A stretch of 64,000 bases of DNA from Photorhabdus bodei. GTDB taxonomy: Bacteria > Pseudomonadota > Gammaproteobacteria > Enterobacterales > Enterobacteriaceae. The notes under the pieces were generated by a model. That model ran no database searches, was not told where the DNA came from, and saw nothing but the letters and a program-made list of their open reading frames with translations. This document shows positions 49,424-58,782 of the stretch, one piece after another. The stretch covers positions 53,977 to 117,976 of the forward strand of contig NZ_NSCM01000009.1 in assembly GCF_003287735.1 (NCBI RefSeq), in the 5' to 3' direction. The position numbers were made by a program, and so were the translations under genes. Positions within the stretch are counted from its first letter, which is position 1. The number at the start of each line of letters is the position of its first letter.

Positions 49424-52099
49424 ATGAAGAAATTTAAATTGCATACATTAGCAGCACTAACTGCAACAGTTGGACTTATGGGGTTTGCATATGCCTCCCA
49501 AACAGCGCAGCAAGTGGTTGATGCACTGAGTCAATTAAAAGTTAATTATAAGGTCGTTGATAATCAGGCGGGAGATCACGGCGTTAACTGTGCAGTGCTG
49601 GGGGCTGACTGGGCTAAATGTAATCGAGTGGATATTACTTTAACCAATGGTAATCAGGTGATTGACTCTGTTGATTGGGCGATTTATTTCCACAGTATTC
49701 GCCAAGTCCTGAGCGTAGATAATGAACAGTTCAAAGTCACGCGTATCACGGGCGATTTACATAGACTGGAACCGACCGAAAAATTCACCGGTATTAAAGC
49801 TAACGAGCAGGTAAAACTGCCGTTTATTGGAGAATACTGGCAGATTTACAGCACTGATTTTCTACCTCGCTGGTATGCAACGTCGGGTGATGCGAAACCT
49901 AAAGTGCTTGTTAGTACAGATACAGAAGATCTAAGTCAATTCTTATCTGCTTTCACCGGTGATCAATGGAAACGCACACAGACAGATAATAATATTTTGA
50001 TGACACCTGAAAATCGTTATATGAAGAATTTGCAGGTCAAAAAGGTTGGATCAAAAAAGTTGCGTGGGCAAATTATCCCGACACCAAAAGAGGTTCAGAT
50101 TTTTACCGGGGATGCTGATTTATCTGGTGGGGTGAGACTGGAATTAGGTGGTTTAAATGACGAGGCAGTTATTCTTGTCAGAAAACGTTTTACTGATCAA
50201 GGAATTAAATTAGAGAATAGTGGCTATCTCGTTGCGACCCAGATTGTCTCTTCAGATTTTACTGGTGAGTTGCAGGTTAAAGGGGCTTACCGTCTAAATA
50301 TTACCCAACATGGGGCACAAATTGTTGCTTTTGACCAGTCAGGAGTGTTTTACGGTCTTCAATCTCTGTTGTCATTAATTCCTGTTGATGGCGATAGGAA
50401 GATTGCTACTTTGACGGCAAAAGATGCGCCCCGCTTTGAGTATCGTGGGGTTCTCCTTGATGTAGGGCGTAATTTCCACAGTAAACAGGCTGTTCTGCGT
50501 TTGCTTGACCAAATGGCAAGTTACAAGCTGAATAAATTCCATATTCATCTGTCTGATGATGAAGGTTGGCGTTTGGAAATTCCTGGATTACCTGAGTTGA
50601 CGGAAGTTGGCAGCCAGCGGTGTCATGATTTAAGTGAAACTAAATGTTTGTTACCACAACTGGGTTCAGGCCCCAATAACAACAACATGGGTAGCGGATA
50701 TTTCAGCCGTCAAGATTACATTGATATTTTGAAATATGCCAAAGCCCGTTATATCGACGTTATTCCTGAAATTGATATGCCAGCCCATGCTCGTGCCGCC
50801 GTTGTTTCTATGGAAGCCCGCTATAAGAAATTAATCGCTCAGGGGAATGTGAAAGGGGCGAATGAATATCGTTTGCTCGATCCAACGGATACCACCAGAG
50901 CAACATCGGTTCAGCTCTATGATCGTCGCAGTTATTTGAATCCGTGTATGGATTCTTCAAAACGGTTTGTTGAGAAAGTCATTGGTGAAATTGCCGCTAT
51001 GCATAAAGCAGCGGGCTCACCATTGGAGACTTGGCATTTCGGGGGAGATGAAGCGAAGAATATCCGTTTGGGAGACGGATTCCAGGATAAAAATGGTCCT
51101 ATCGTACCGGGTAAGGGCATTATTGATAAAAATGCGGAAGATAAACCATGGGCTAAGTCTCAGATTTGTCAGAAGTTGATAGAACAGGGTGTTGTGAAAG
51201 ACATTGATTATCTTGCCAGCGACTTCGCAATTGAAGTGAGCAAAATTGTGAATGCTAATGGCATTGAAAGGATGCAGGCGTGGCAGGATGGTTTTAAACA
51301 TGTTGGCAGCGCTAAAGATTTTGCCACCAAACGCGTTGGGGTGAATTTCTGGGACGCTCTCTACGATGGCGGCTTTGATTCAGTCAATGATTGGGCGAAT
51401 AAGGGCTATGAAGTGGTGATATCTAGCCCAGATTATATTTATCTGGATATGCCATATGAAGTTCATCCACAGGAGCGTGGCTATTATTGGGCGGCTCGTT
51501 TTAACGATGAAGCTAAGATCTTTAGTTTTGCACCCAATAACATACCTCAAAATGCTGAAACTTCCGTTGACCGTGATGGTAATGCATTCCGTGCGAAAAG
51601 TGATAAACCGTGGCCGGGCGCTTATGGGCTTTCAGGTCAAGGATGGAGTGAAACGGTTCGGACTGATGAACAGATGGAATATATGATTTATCCGCGCTTG
51701 TTACCGCTGGCAGAACGGGCATGGCACCGGGCCGGTTGGGAGCTGGATTATGTTCCGGGCCAGGTATATCAGCGTGGAGAAACGTATAAAGTCGATATAG
51801 ATGCGCTTAATCGTGACTGGACTCGATTCGCTAACCTGATAGGGCAACGTGAACTTAGTAAACTGGATAAAGCAGGTATTGCTTATCGTCTGCCGGTTCC
51901 GGGGGCTAAGATAAAACGGGGTATCTTGCGGGCTAATGTTGCTCTGCCTGGATTGGTAATCCAGTATTCGACTGATGGCGGTCGTAACTGGGAAGTTTAT
52001 AACAACCATAAACGCCCAAGAGTGAGGGGTGATGTGTTGATCCGTTCTGTCAGCCCGGATGGTAAACGTTACAGCCGAATTGATAACGTAAGGGCATGA
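49424..52099 (+). CDS. chb: Chitobiase (GH20 beta-N-acetylhexosaminidase)
   Basis: Secreted enzyme that splits chitobiose to GlcNAc. A signal peptide (MKKFKLHTLAALTATVGLMG to about FAYA) is followed by a carbohydrate-binding N-terminal domain (about 30-180), a GH20b-like domain, the catalytic barrel with the Asp-Glu pair in WHFGGDEAKN, and a C-terminal immunoglobulin-like domain (about 815-891). 891 residues is close to Serratia chitobiase at about 885. It is flanked by glnS-side accessory genes and fur, and complements the nag genes 12-15 kb upstream. Confidence 0.95.
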   Translation: MKKFKLHTLAALTATVGLMGFAYASQTAQQVVDALSQLKVNYKVVDNQAGDHGVNCAVLGADWAKCNRVDITLTNGNQVIDSVDWAIYFHSIRQVLSVDNEQFKVTRITGDLHRLEPTEKFTGIKANEQVKLPFIGEYWQIYSTDFLPRWYATSGDAKPKVLVSTDTEDLSQFLSAFTGDQWKRTQTDNNILMTPENRYMKNLQVKKVGSKKLRGQIIPTPKEVQIFTGDADLSGGVRLELGGLNDEAVILVRKRFTDQGIKLENSGYLVATQIVSSDFTGELQVKGAYRLNITQHGAQIVAFDQSGVFYGLQSLLSLIPVDGDRKIATLTAKDAPRFEYRGVLLDVGRNFHSKQAVLRLLDQMASYKLNKFHIHLSDDEGWRLEIPGLPELTEVGSQRCHDLSETKCLLPQLGSGPNNNNMGSGYFSRQDYIDILKYAKARYIDVIPEIDMPAHARAAVVSMEARYKKLIAQGNVKGANEYRLLDPTDTTRATSVQLYDRRSYLNPCMDSSKRFVEKVIGEIAAMHKAAGSPLETWHFGGDEAKNIRLGDGFQDKNGPIVPGKGIIDKNAEDKPWAKSQICQKLIEQGVVKDIDYLASDFAIEVSKIVNANGIERMQAWQDGFKHVGSAKDFATKRVGVNFWDALYDGGFDSVNDWANKGYEVVISSPDYIYLDMPYEVHPQERGYYWAARFNDEAKIFSFAPNNIPQNAETSVDRDGNAFRAKSDKPWPGAYGLSGQGWSETVRTDEQMEYMIYPRLLPLAERAWHRAGWELDYVPGQVYQRGETYKVDIDALNRDWTRFANLIGQRELSKLDKAGIAYRLPVPGAKIKRGILRANVALPGLVIQYSTDGGRNWEVYNNHKRPRVRGDVLIRSVSPDGKRYSRIDNVRA

Positions 52100-52112
52100 T
52101 AATGTTGTAGTA

Positions 52113-52140
52113 AGAGGGAACCCTGATGGGTTCCCCTCTC
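52113..52140. terminator. Hairpin between convergent chb and fur
   Basis: Strong GC stem of GAGGGAACCC with GGGTTCCCCTC (one bulge) in the 75-base gap between the two converging genes. No T-run follows on either strand, so it may stop transcription from both sides only partially. Confidence 0.5.
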
Positions 52141-52174
52141 TAGGTAGATAAAAAATTAGCGGTTCAGGCGTGAA

Positions 52175-52621
52175 TTATTTCTCGTCATGTGCACTACTAT
52201 CTTCGCGGCAATTACCGGCAGAGCAGTGACCATATAAATAAAGACTGTGGTTTGAAAGCTTAATCCCATAACGCTCAGCAATGTTCTTCTGGCGTTTTTC
52301 GATATATTTGTCACTGAATTCAATGACTTTACCACAGTCCAGGCAGATTAAATGGTCGTGGTGGTGTTGTTGAGTGAGTTCAAAAACCGATTTGCCACCC
52401 TCAAAGTTATGGCGGGTGACAATACCGGCATCATCAAACTGATTCAACACGCGGTAGACAGTAGCAAGTCCAATCTCTTCACCGTTATCAATCAGTTTCT
52501 TGTAGAGATCTTCCGCACTGACATGGTGGTATTCAGGCTCCTGTAACACTTCCAATATTTTCAGACGAGGAAGTGTAACTTTAAGTCCAGCATCTTTTAA
52601 TGCCTTATTGTTGTCGGTCAT
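52175..52621 (-). CDS. fur: Ferric uptake regulator Fur
   Basis: Iron-dependent repressor, nearly identical to E. coli Fur. The winged-helix DNA-binding domain spans about residues 1-80; the dimerisation domain holds the metal site HHHDHLICLDCGKV. 148 residues. Leftward, downstream of fldA as in E. coli. Confidence 0.98.
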   Translation of the reverse strand: MTDNNKALKDAGLKVTLPRLKILEVLQEPEYHHVSAEDLYKKLIDNGEEIGLATVYRVLNQFDDAGIVTRHNFEGGKSVFELTQQHHHDHLICLDCGKVIEFSDKYIEKRQKNIAERYGIKLSNHSLYLYGHCSAGNCREDSSAHDEK

Positions 52622-52986
52622 GCGGATTCAGTCCTGTTACTCAGTAAAGTGAACTTAGTGATACTTCAAAAAGTACCAGTTAGTTATCAGATTATGATTA
52701 TAGGCATGGCTAATGAAAATGAAAACCACGTTAACCTTAACTTTCATTACACATTTTGCCAGAATAATCGTTTATAAAACGCAGGAATAACCTTACTATT
52801 TATCATGCTTAGGCTGTTTTTTGCCATTCTTCGTAATGAAAAGCGGATTTAAGCAGTGTTCTGACAAAAGTAATAGCCTTTGAATGCGATCCCACAGGGC
52901 GAGTGAAGCGAGTCACTTCTCACCTACCGTGGGTTCACTATTGATAAGAAATGGCCTGCACCAATTACGCTTACTGGGATAGGCCG
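52622..52986. promoter_or_regulatory. fur upstream region
   Basis: 365 bases between fldA and fur. The minus strand of 52684-52702 reads TATAATCATAATC and matches 12 of 19 positions of the Fur box, so autoregulation is possible but weakly supported. A nested hairpin lies at 52891-52933. No gene. Confidence 0.45.
52891..52933 (-). other. Nested hairpin downstream of fldA
   Basis: Outer pair CCCAC (52891-52895) / GTGGG (52929-52933) encloses AGTGA (52902-52906) / TCACT (52913-52917) with a 6-base loop. It starts about 54 bases after the fldA stop on the minus strand. No T-run follows. Confidence 0.5.
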
Positions 52987-53517
52987 CTATCCTGCAAGAA
53001 TTTCTGACAAACTCAGCTCTTCGTAGATCTGTTTAGTCCAGGCATTAACACGCTCTTCTGTTAATTCTGGTTGGCGGTCTTCATCAATAGCAAGCCCAAT
53101 AAAATGGCTATCATCAGCCAAACCTTTTGATTCTTCGAAGTGATAGCCCTCGGTTGACCAATGACCAACAATAATGGCGCCGCGGGGTTCAATAATGTCA
53201 CGGATAGTTCCCATGGCATCGCAGAAATATTCCGCGTAATCTTCCTGATCACCACAACCAAAAAGGGCGACCAACTTCCCTTCAAAATCGATCTCTTCCA
53301 GAGTAGGAAAGAAATCATCCCAGTCACACTGTGCTTCACCGTAGTACCAGGTAGGGATGCCGAGCAGCAGAATATCGAACTGTTCGATATCTTCTTTGCT
53401 GCTCTTGGCAATATCATGAACTTCTGCAATGTCGGAACCCAGAATTTTTTGGATCTTTTTGGCAATATTTTCTGTGTTGCCGGTATCGCTGCCAAAAAAT
53501 ATACCTATAATTGCCAT
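52987..53517 (-). CDS. fldA: Flavodoxin 1
   Basis: Essential FMN electron carrier for biotin, methionine and isoprenoid synthesis enzymes. Phosphate-binding loop [14 protein letters not shown], flavin loops [16 protein letters not shown] and [15 protein letters not shown] are intact. 176 residues as in E. coli. Upstream of fur in the conserved order. Confidence 0.97.
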   Translation of the reverse strand: MAIIGIFFGSDTGNTENIAKKIQKILGSDIAEVHDIAKSSKEDIEQFDILLLGIPTWYYGEAQCDWDDFFPTLEEIDFEGKLVALFGCGDQEDYAEYFCDAMGTIRDIIEPRGAIIVGHWSTEGYHFEESKGLADDSHFIGLAIDEDRQPELTEERVNAWTKQIYEELSLSEILAG

Positions 53518-53632
53518 AGGATAATATAACCTCTTGTTTTATTTGTGTATTTCTGTATGAGATATACGTATAAAATGTTAAAAATCAGTAGAAAAGGTTC
53601 TGATTGTATTAATAAAAAAACAAAATCCTATT

Positions 53633-53648
53633 CTGACTAAACAGTCAG
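53633..53648 (-). other. Inverted repeat between ybfE and fldA
   Basis: CTGACT-AAAC-AGTCAG, 43 bases after the ybfE stop. On the minus strand a broken T-rich stretch follows, so it may be a weak terminator or an operator near the fldA promoter. Confidence 0.4.
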
Positions 53649-53691
53649 GACAATTCTGTCAAATTTGTGTGATTTCGTGCCTTCAATGCTA

Positions 53692-53979
53692 TCAAGTCGT
53701 GATGTTACTTTCTGCTAACTGGGCCAGCAAAATTTGCTCGATGAGTTCACTGCGGCTGATGTTGCGTTGCTGTGCAAGAAAGTTAAGCGCATCTACTGCA
53801 TCAGCATTTATTTTCAGCTCCACACGACGCAGACCGCGCACCTTATCACGGCGAAGTTGGTTACGCTTGTTGACTCTGAGTTGTTCATCCCTGGAAAGTG
53901 GGTTGGTTTTTGGGCGCCCCGGTCTGCGTTCATTTGCGAACAAATCCAGAGTGGTGCGATCCATTTGTTCTTTTGCCAT
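53692..53979 (-). CDS. ybfE: YbfE, small ribbon-helix-helix-like protein
   Basis: 95-residue basic protein matching E. coli YbfE (MAKEQMDRTTLDLF, then RRPGRPKTNPLSRDEQL); the C-terminal half KVRGLRRVELKINADAVDALN resembles ribbon-helix-helix DNA binders. E. coli ybfE is LexA-controlled; I see no CTGT-N8-ACAG box in the 100 bases upstream. The start at 53979 follows homologues; the reading to 54081 is upstream sequence. Confidence 0.93.
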   Translation of the reverse strand: MAKEQMDRTTLDLFANERRPGRPKTNPLSRDEQLRVNKRNQLRRDKVRGLRRVELKINADAVDALNFLAQQRNISRSELIEQILLAQLAESNITT

Positions 53980-54117
53980 AAATTCAATTAGTAAAGGGCG
54001 TATACCATAAAATATAGCACGCCATGATACCCCAGCTTCTAGTGTATCGCTACTGCCTGACAAAGATAAAAGCGGCGTCATTGCTTATCTGTAAAGGATT
54101 GTGGTTGAGTTTCCGTT

Positions 54118-55086
54118 TTAGCGGTGTTGGTATTTTCTACGGTACTCTATTGGTGTTAACCCATTAAGTTTCTTGAATAACTCTCTGAAATAGCGAGTAT
54201 CTTCATAGCCAACTTCATGGCTGATTTCTTCTATGGTCTTATTCGATTTTTCTAACCGGCATTTCGCCAGAGATAGTCGAATCTGTTGGATATATTGAAT
54301 AGGTGTCTGGCCGGTTGCAGTCTTAAAGCGCCGCTTCATCTGTCTTTCACACAGATGAATTTTATCGGCCAAATTGCCAACTGATAATCTGTCTGATGGG
54401 GCAGAATGCATCCAGTCTTGTAGTTTGTGGATTAATGTATCTGAATGTTGGCGATAGGGTACAAAACTTGCGAGAGTGTGAGAGGGGAGACCTTCCATAT
54501 TACCAAATATGAGCTGACTACAGGTTTCCCTAGTATTTTGACCATATATCTGTTCAATAATATGCATCATGACATCGTTGTATTCATAGGTGCCAGAAGT
54601 ACAAAAAATATTGTTATCGCTGGTGACTTTTATTTCTGAATGTAACTGTACTTGCGGAAACATGTCCTTGAATAATTTGGTAAATAGCCAGTGTGTGGTG
54701 GCTTTGCGGTTATTGAGTAAATTAGCTTTAGCCAGTACAAAAGAACCTGTACAAACGGAGACGATAGGAACATTTTTTTCTTCCATCATCTGGAGCCAAT
54801 CTAAGGTTTCTTTAGTACAAAAATCGAAATCGTAATAAGGGGCCCCAATTGAACCCACCAGGACAATATCTGTTTGTTTTATTTCTCCTATGAGTTTATT
54901 GGGTTTTAGCCGAATACCCCCCATCCCGACAGCATCCTGATTATCCTGTGTGACAATATTGATTTCTGGCTCCGGCGCTCCGGCTAAACGAGCAGCAGTG
55001 GTTAAAATTTCTATTGGGCCAGTAATAGAAGTCAGAGATCCTCCTGAAAATACTAACACGCTTAAAGAAACTGGATTCCTGTCCAT
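54118..55086 (-). CDS. GlxA/AraC-family transcriptional regulator
   Basis: 322 residues: an N-terminal DJ-1/PfpI-like domain (about 5-190) with the nucleophile-elbow cysteine in IVSVCTGSFVLAKANLL, and a C-terminal AraC HTH pair (about 225-320; LSVGNLADKIHLCERQMKRRF, then GYEDTRYFRELFKKLNGLTPIEYR). The class often senses small metabolites such as quaternary amines. It lies next to and in line with rtxBDE, separated by a terminator hairpin, so it is a candidate regulator of the toxin locus (inference). Confidence 0.9.
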   Translation of the reverse strand: MDRNPVSLSVLVFSGGSLTSITGPIEILTTAARLAGAPEPEINIVTQDNQDAVGMGGIRLKPNKLIGEIKQTDIVLVGSIGAPYYDFDFCTKETLDWLQMMEEKNVPIVSVCTGSFVLAKANLLNNRKATTHWLFTKLFKDMFPQVQLHSEIKVTSDNNIFCTSGTYEYNDVMMHIIEQIYGQNTRETCSQLIFGNMEGLPSHTLASFVPYRQHSDTLIHKLQDWMHSAPSDRLSVGNLADKIHLCERQMKRRFKTATGQTPIQYIQQIRLSLAKCRLEKSNKTIEEISHEVGYEDTRYFRELFKKLNGLTPIEYRRKYQHR

Positions 55087-55224
55087 AAGAATTCTCCAAC
55101 TTAAAAATTAAGATGTATCAAGATATTTCATTGTCTAACATCTTAATAACTTATTGTAACAATTTAAATAAGTTAATTACATTGAATTATTTTTTTTGAA
55201 CAAACAAGTAAAATAAAAAATAAT

Positions 55225-55266
55225 TTCAGCCAAAACTTATTCCGTCTTTGTTAAGAGTTGGCTGAA
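55225..55266 (-). terminator. Terminator of the rtxBDE operon
   Basis: 9-bp stem TTCAGCCAA / TTGGCTGAA (55258-55266 and 55225-55233), followed on the minus strand by ATTATTTTTTATTTT. Eight bases after the rtxE stop. Confidence 0.85.
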
Positions 55267-55273
55267 TTGTCAT

Positions 55274-57424
55274 TTAATTTTCGCCAACTTGTTGATGCCA
55301 CAGATGCGCGTATAAGCCACCTTGCTGGAGCAATTGGTCATGCGAGTCAAATTCGATAATTTGCCCCTGATCTAATACACAGATTTTATCCGCGTGGCGA
55401 ATTGTATTGAGCCTATGAGCAATACTGATCACTGTTCTGTTACGGCATATTTCGTCCATATTTGCCATGATTGCCGCTTCGGATTCATAGTCCAATGCTG
55501 AGGTGGCTTCATCAAGGATCAGAATAGTTGGGTTGACCAGGAGCGCTCTTGCTAATGCGATTCTCTGTCTTTGACCACCTGAAAGATTTACTCCTTTTTC
55601 CCCAACTGGATGCGCAAAACCGTGGGGAAAGGATTGAATAAATTCAATGGCCCCGGCTAACTCAGCGGCACGATAGACTTCTGCATCTGTTGCGTTGGGC
55701 TTACACAGCCGAATGTTATCGGTGATACTGCCAGAAAACAGGATACTTTCCTGGAGCACAACACTCATATTACGGCGTAAAGAGACGGGATCAGCAATAG
55801 CCAAATCCATGCCATCAATCAAAACTTGTCCATGTTGAGGTACGTACAACCTTTGTAGCAAACGGGTGAGAGTACTTTTACCTGAACCGGACGGTCCAGT
55901 TATACCAATAAATTGACCCGATTTTATCAATAACGATAGGTTCGCCAGAACTTCTGGTGTGTCGTCATGGTAGCGGAAGCGAATATTTTTGAATTCAATT
56001 TGGCCTTCCAGCTCAGGTACAGAAGCCAATCCCTGTTTACTGTTTTCCATTGGCTCATCAAGAATATCCCCCACACGTTTCAAGGCGATTAACGTATGCT
56101 GAAAATCTTGCCAAACCTGTGCGAGCCGGAGGATCGGTTGCGTGACGTGTCCGGCCAGCATATTGAAGGCAATAAGTTGCCCCGGAGTCAGTTCACCGCG
56201 TAAGACTTCTGTCACCCCCCACCATAGGAGGATCGCGGCGGTAAATTTCTGGACAAAATCGATTCCCTGTCCTGCGATTAAACCGCTTTTCTGTGCCGCG
56301 AAGCTTTTAGTCAACTGCTGGCTGAGAATACGTTGCCACTGATGTAAGAAACGGTTTTCAGTCGCGGTGGTTTTGATGGTTTCAATCCCAGTGACGGCTT
56401 CAGTCAGAAAGCTTGTTGCATTTGCATCGGTTTCATATTCTGCTTCTACTTTGCGGCGAATAACCGGCCCGGCGACTACCCAGAATACGAAGTAAACAAA
56501 AAGTGAGCCAATAACAATCCAGGTTAGTATCCAGGCGTAATAAAACATGATGCCAATAAACATGATGACGAAAATTAAATCCAGCAACAGCATCAGGGTA
56601 GAACCTGTCAGAAACTGGCGGATTTGAGACATCTCTCTGACTCTGGCAATGATCTGCCCTGTTTGCCGTTGCTTAAAATATTGCAGCGGCAATCCTGCCA
56701 GATGACGATACAGTCGCCCGGAGAGCTCAGAATTTATCTGGCTTGCCATGTGCCCAAACACGGTGTTGCGCATAAAGCTATACAAGGGTTCGGCAAGGGC
56801 GATAGCGAGCATAGCCATACCTAATACATGCAGGCTAGATAAACTTCGTCCTACTAATACCTTATCGATGATGTTTTCAAACAAGATCGGACTGACCAGT
56901 GCAAATAACTGGAGAACTATGGCAAACAAAAACAGATCTCTTATCTGACTTTTCTGCCGGAAAATGGAGGGATAAAACCAGCTCAAGCCGAATTTGACAT
57001 GCTTCTTAGTTAATTCCTGATCTGCGATTAAAAGAATCTTATATACATTCTCTTTATTACCAGTAGATGTAGATAAGGAAAGTGATTGAGTTTGTTCAGT
57101 CACAGGATCGAGAATGGTAATATTGTCATTCTTGACTTCAATGAGTACCCACCATTGTTGTTCCAGCTCAATCAATGCCGGTAAGGGTAATGTTGGCCCT
57201 GTGTTGACAGTTAATTGCTCAATTTTACTGTGTAGCCCAATAGTGTTGGCGGCTTCACGTAGCTGTAAATCACTCAGATATAAGGAGTCAAAACCCAGGC
57301 TGTGCTGAAGTTGATCAACAGTAGCTGACTTATGAAATTGTTTCCCCACATAGACGATACAATTTAGCGCCTGATTATGAGTGTAGTTACTGGAATCAGT
57401 GGCAGAAGAAGGTAATAGGTTCAC
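55274..57424 (-). CDS. rtxE: RtxE-like type I secretion ABC transporter
   Basis: 716-residue inner-membrane exporter. Residues about 15-145 form a C39-like domain without the catalytic cysteine (starts NYTHNQALNCIVYVGKQFHK), as in HlyB. Six helices follow (about 165-450), then the ATPase with Walker [10 protein letters not shown], signature LSGGQRQR and Walker B ILILDEATSALD. It starts 2 bases after rtxD. In MARTX systems RtxB and RtxE are both needed and probably pair as a heterodimer. Confidence 0.88.
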   Translation of the reverse strand: MNLLPSSATDSSNYTHNQALNCIVYVGKQFHKSATVDQLQHSLGFDSLYLSDLQLREAANTIGLHSKIEQLTVNTGPTLPLPALIELEQQWWVLIEVKNDNITILDPVTEQTQSLSLSTSTGNKENVYKILLIADQELTKKHVKFGLSWFYPSIFRQKSQIRDLFLFAIVLQLFALVSPILFENIIDKVLVGRSLSSLHVLGMAMLAIALAEPLYSFMRNTVFGHMASQINSELSGRLYRHLAGLPLQYFKQRQTGQIIARVREMSQIRQFLTGSTLMLLLDLIFVIMFIGIMFYYAWILTWIVIGSLFVYFVFWVVAGPVIRRKVEAEYETDANATSFLTEAVTGIETIKTTATENRFLHQWQRILSQQLTKSFAAQKSGLIAGQGIDFVQKFTAAILLWWGVTEVLRGELTPGQLIAFNMLAGHVTQPILRLAQVWQDFQHTLIALKRVGDILDEPMENSKQGLASVPELEGQIEFKNIRFRYHDDTPEVLANLSLLIKSGQFIGITGPSGSGKSTLTRLLQRLYVPQHGQVLIDGMDLAIADPVSLRRNMSVVLQESILFSGSITDNIRLCKPNATDAEVYRAAELAGAIEFIQSFPHGFAHPVGEKGVNLSGGQRQRIALARALLVNPTILILDEATSALDYESEAAIMANMDEICRNRTVISIAHRLNTIRHADKICVLDQGQIIEFDSHDQLLQQGGLYAHLWHQQVGEN

Positions 57425-57426
57425 GA

Positions 57427-58782
57427 TTATTTCTCCCTTAATGCTTCAGATTGATACTCTCTGATAGGGCTCAAGAGATAATCGATAACGCGGCGTTGGT
57501 CGGTTTTGATTTCAGCGACGATTGACATACCTGGGGTAATTTCAACCTGGGTATCGTCTATGGCAATGCTATTACTTTTAAGGCTCACTTGAGCGGGAAA
57601 GACCAATCCTAACCGTTCATCGGTGGTTGAATCTCTGGATATACTCAGCAGTTCGCCGTCAATCGTGCCATAACGTGTATAAGGGAAAGCATCTACCTTA
57701 ACGGTGACGAGTTGGCCTGGATAAACAAATCCGGCGTCTTTGTTTAAAATTTGCACTTCCGCTAACTGCACATTGTCATCAGGGACGATCACCATTAAGT
57801 TTTGTGCCGGTTGCAGTACCGCGCCTAATGTATGGACGCTGAGTTGTTGAACTGTTCCTGTGACGGGGGAGCGAATGACTTCAAGTTGTTCCCGTATCTG
57901 AGCTTTTGCCAGCTCTTGCTCTAAAACGACCAATTGAACTTCGGCCTGTTTTCTTTTATCAAACCATTCGCGTTCTTTTTGTGTTTTCAGGCTGTTTAAG
58001 CGTTCTTCCAGGCTAATATATTGCGATTGCAGAACATGAAGCTCCGCATTTTGTTGGGCAATCAGGCGTTCTGTTTCCAGAAACTCTTTTTCCTGTTCAA
58101 GATATTCAACTTTACTGATCACTTGTTTTTGACTTAAGGTTTGACGTGCTTTTAAACGCTGGCTGATATTTTGCCGGAGCTTAGTGAGCGCATTGATATC
58201 GCTTTTTCGTGATTGTTGAGAAGAGAGATTGACGTTCATCTCTGCTTTCAGATTTGTTACAACAGCTTCGTATTCTCTTTTCTCCCGGGAATAGTTGTCA
58301 GCAACTTGTGTTTGTTGAGATGCCGGCAAAGCCTGAAATAGTTCCTGTTCTGTCGGTTCCTGCTCTTCTGTCAAAGCCTGATAACGAATTTTTTCGTGGG
58401 CTTGATATTCGATCTGCTTTAATAACCGGGTGATATCCTGGTTAACACCGAGTGTATTGAGTGTCAGAAGTGGGGCGTCTTTCTTTACCCGCTGCCCATT
58501 CTGAACATGGATAGCGGTCACTCGGCTCTGTTCGTATGCCTGAATTATCTGAGAACGGCCAGAGACAATCAGGCGACCGGTTGCGGTTGCCTGAACATCC
58601 AACTTACCCAGATAGGCCCAGAGCAAGGCTATGATAATGCCGATACTGAGCGTTATTGCAGTGTAGCGGGCAAAAGGCGACGGTGGTCGTTGTGACAACG
58701 CTAAATGTGTCGGTAAAAAGTCATAATGCCGCGGGCAAGGGCGCAGCCAGGTTTTAATTTTATTCTTAAAAGCTTTAATCAT
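57427..58782 (-). CDS. rtxD: RtxD-like HlyD-family membrane fusion protein
   Basis: 451-residue periplasmic adaptor linking the inner-membrane ABC pair to a TolC-type outer-membrane channel. One membrane helix at about residues 42-62, then a lipoyl-like half, a long coiled coil (about 120-310, rich in Gln/Glu/Leu), the second lipoyl half (RSPVTGTVQQLSVHTLGAVL) and a beta-barrel (VYPGQLVTVKVDAFPYTRYG). It overlaps rtxB by 8 bases. No tolC is present here, so the general TolC is presumably used. Confidence 0.9.
   Translation of the reverse strand: MIKAFKNKIKTWLRPCPRHYDFLPTHLALSQRPPSPFARYTAITLSIGIIIALLWAYLGKLDVQATATGRLIVSGRSQIIQAYEQSRVTAIHVQNGQRVKKDAPLLTLNTLGVNQDITRLLKQIEYQAHEKIRYQALTEEQEPTEQELFQALPASQQTQVADNYSREKREYEAVVTNLKAEMNVNLSSQQSRKSDINALTKLRQNISQRLKARQTLSQKQVISKVEYLEQEKEFLETERLIAQQNAELHVLQSQYISLEERLNSLKTQKEREWFDKRKQAEVQLVVLEQELAKAQIREQLEVIRSPVTGTVQQLSVHTLGAVLQPAQNLMVIVPDDNVQLAEVQILNKDAGFVYPGQLVTVKVDAFPYTRYGTIDGELLSISRDSTTDERLGLVFPAQVSLKSNSIAIDDTQVEITPGMSIVAEIKTDQRRVIDYLLSPIREYQSEALREK

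Noticed and set aside
53980..54081. LexA box upstream of ybfE
   Set aside because: E. coli ybfE is LexA-regulated, but no CTGT-N8-ACAG palindrome is visible in this region.
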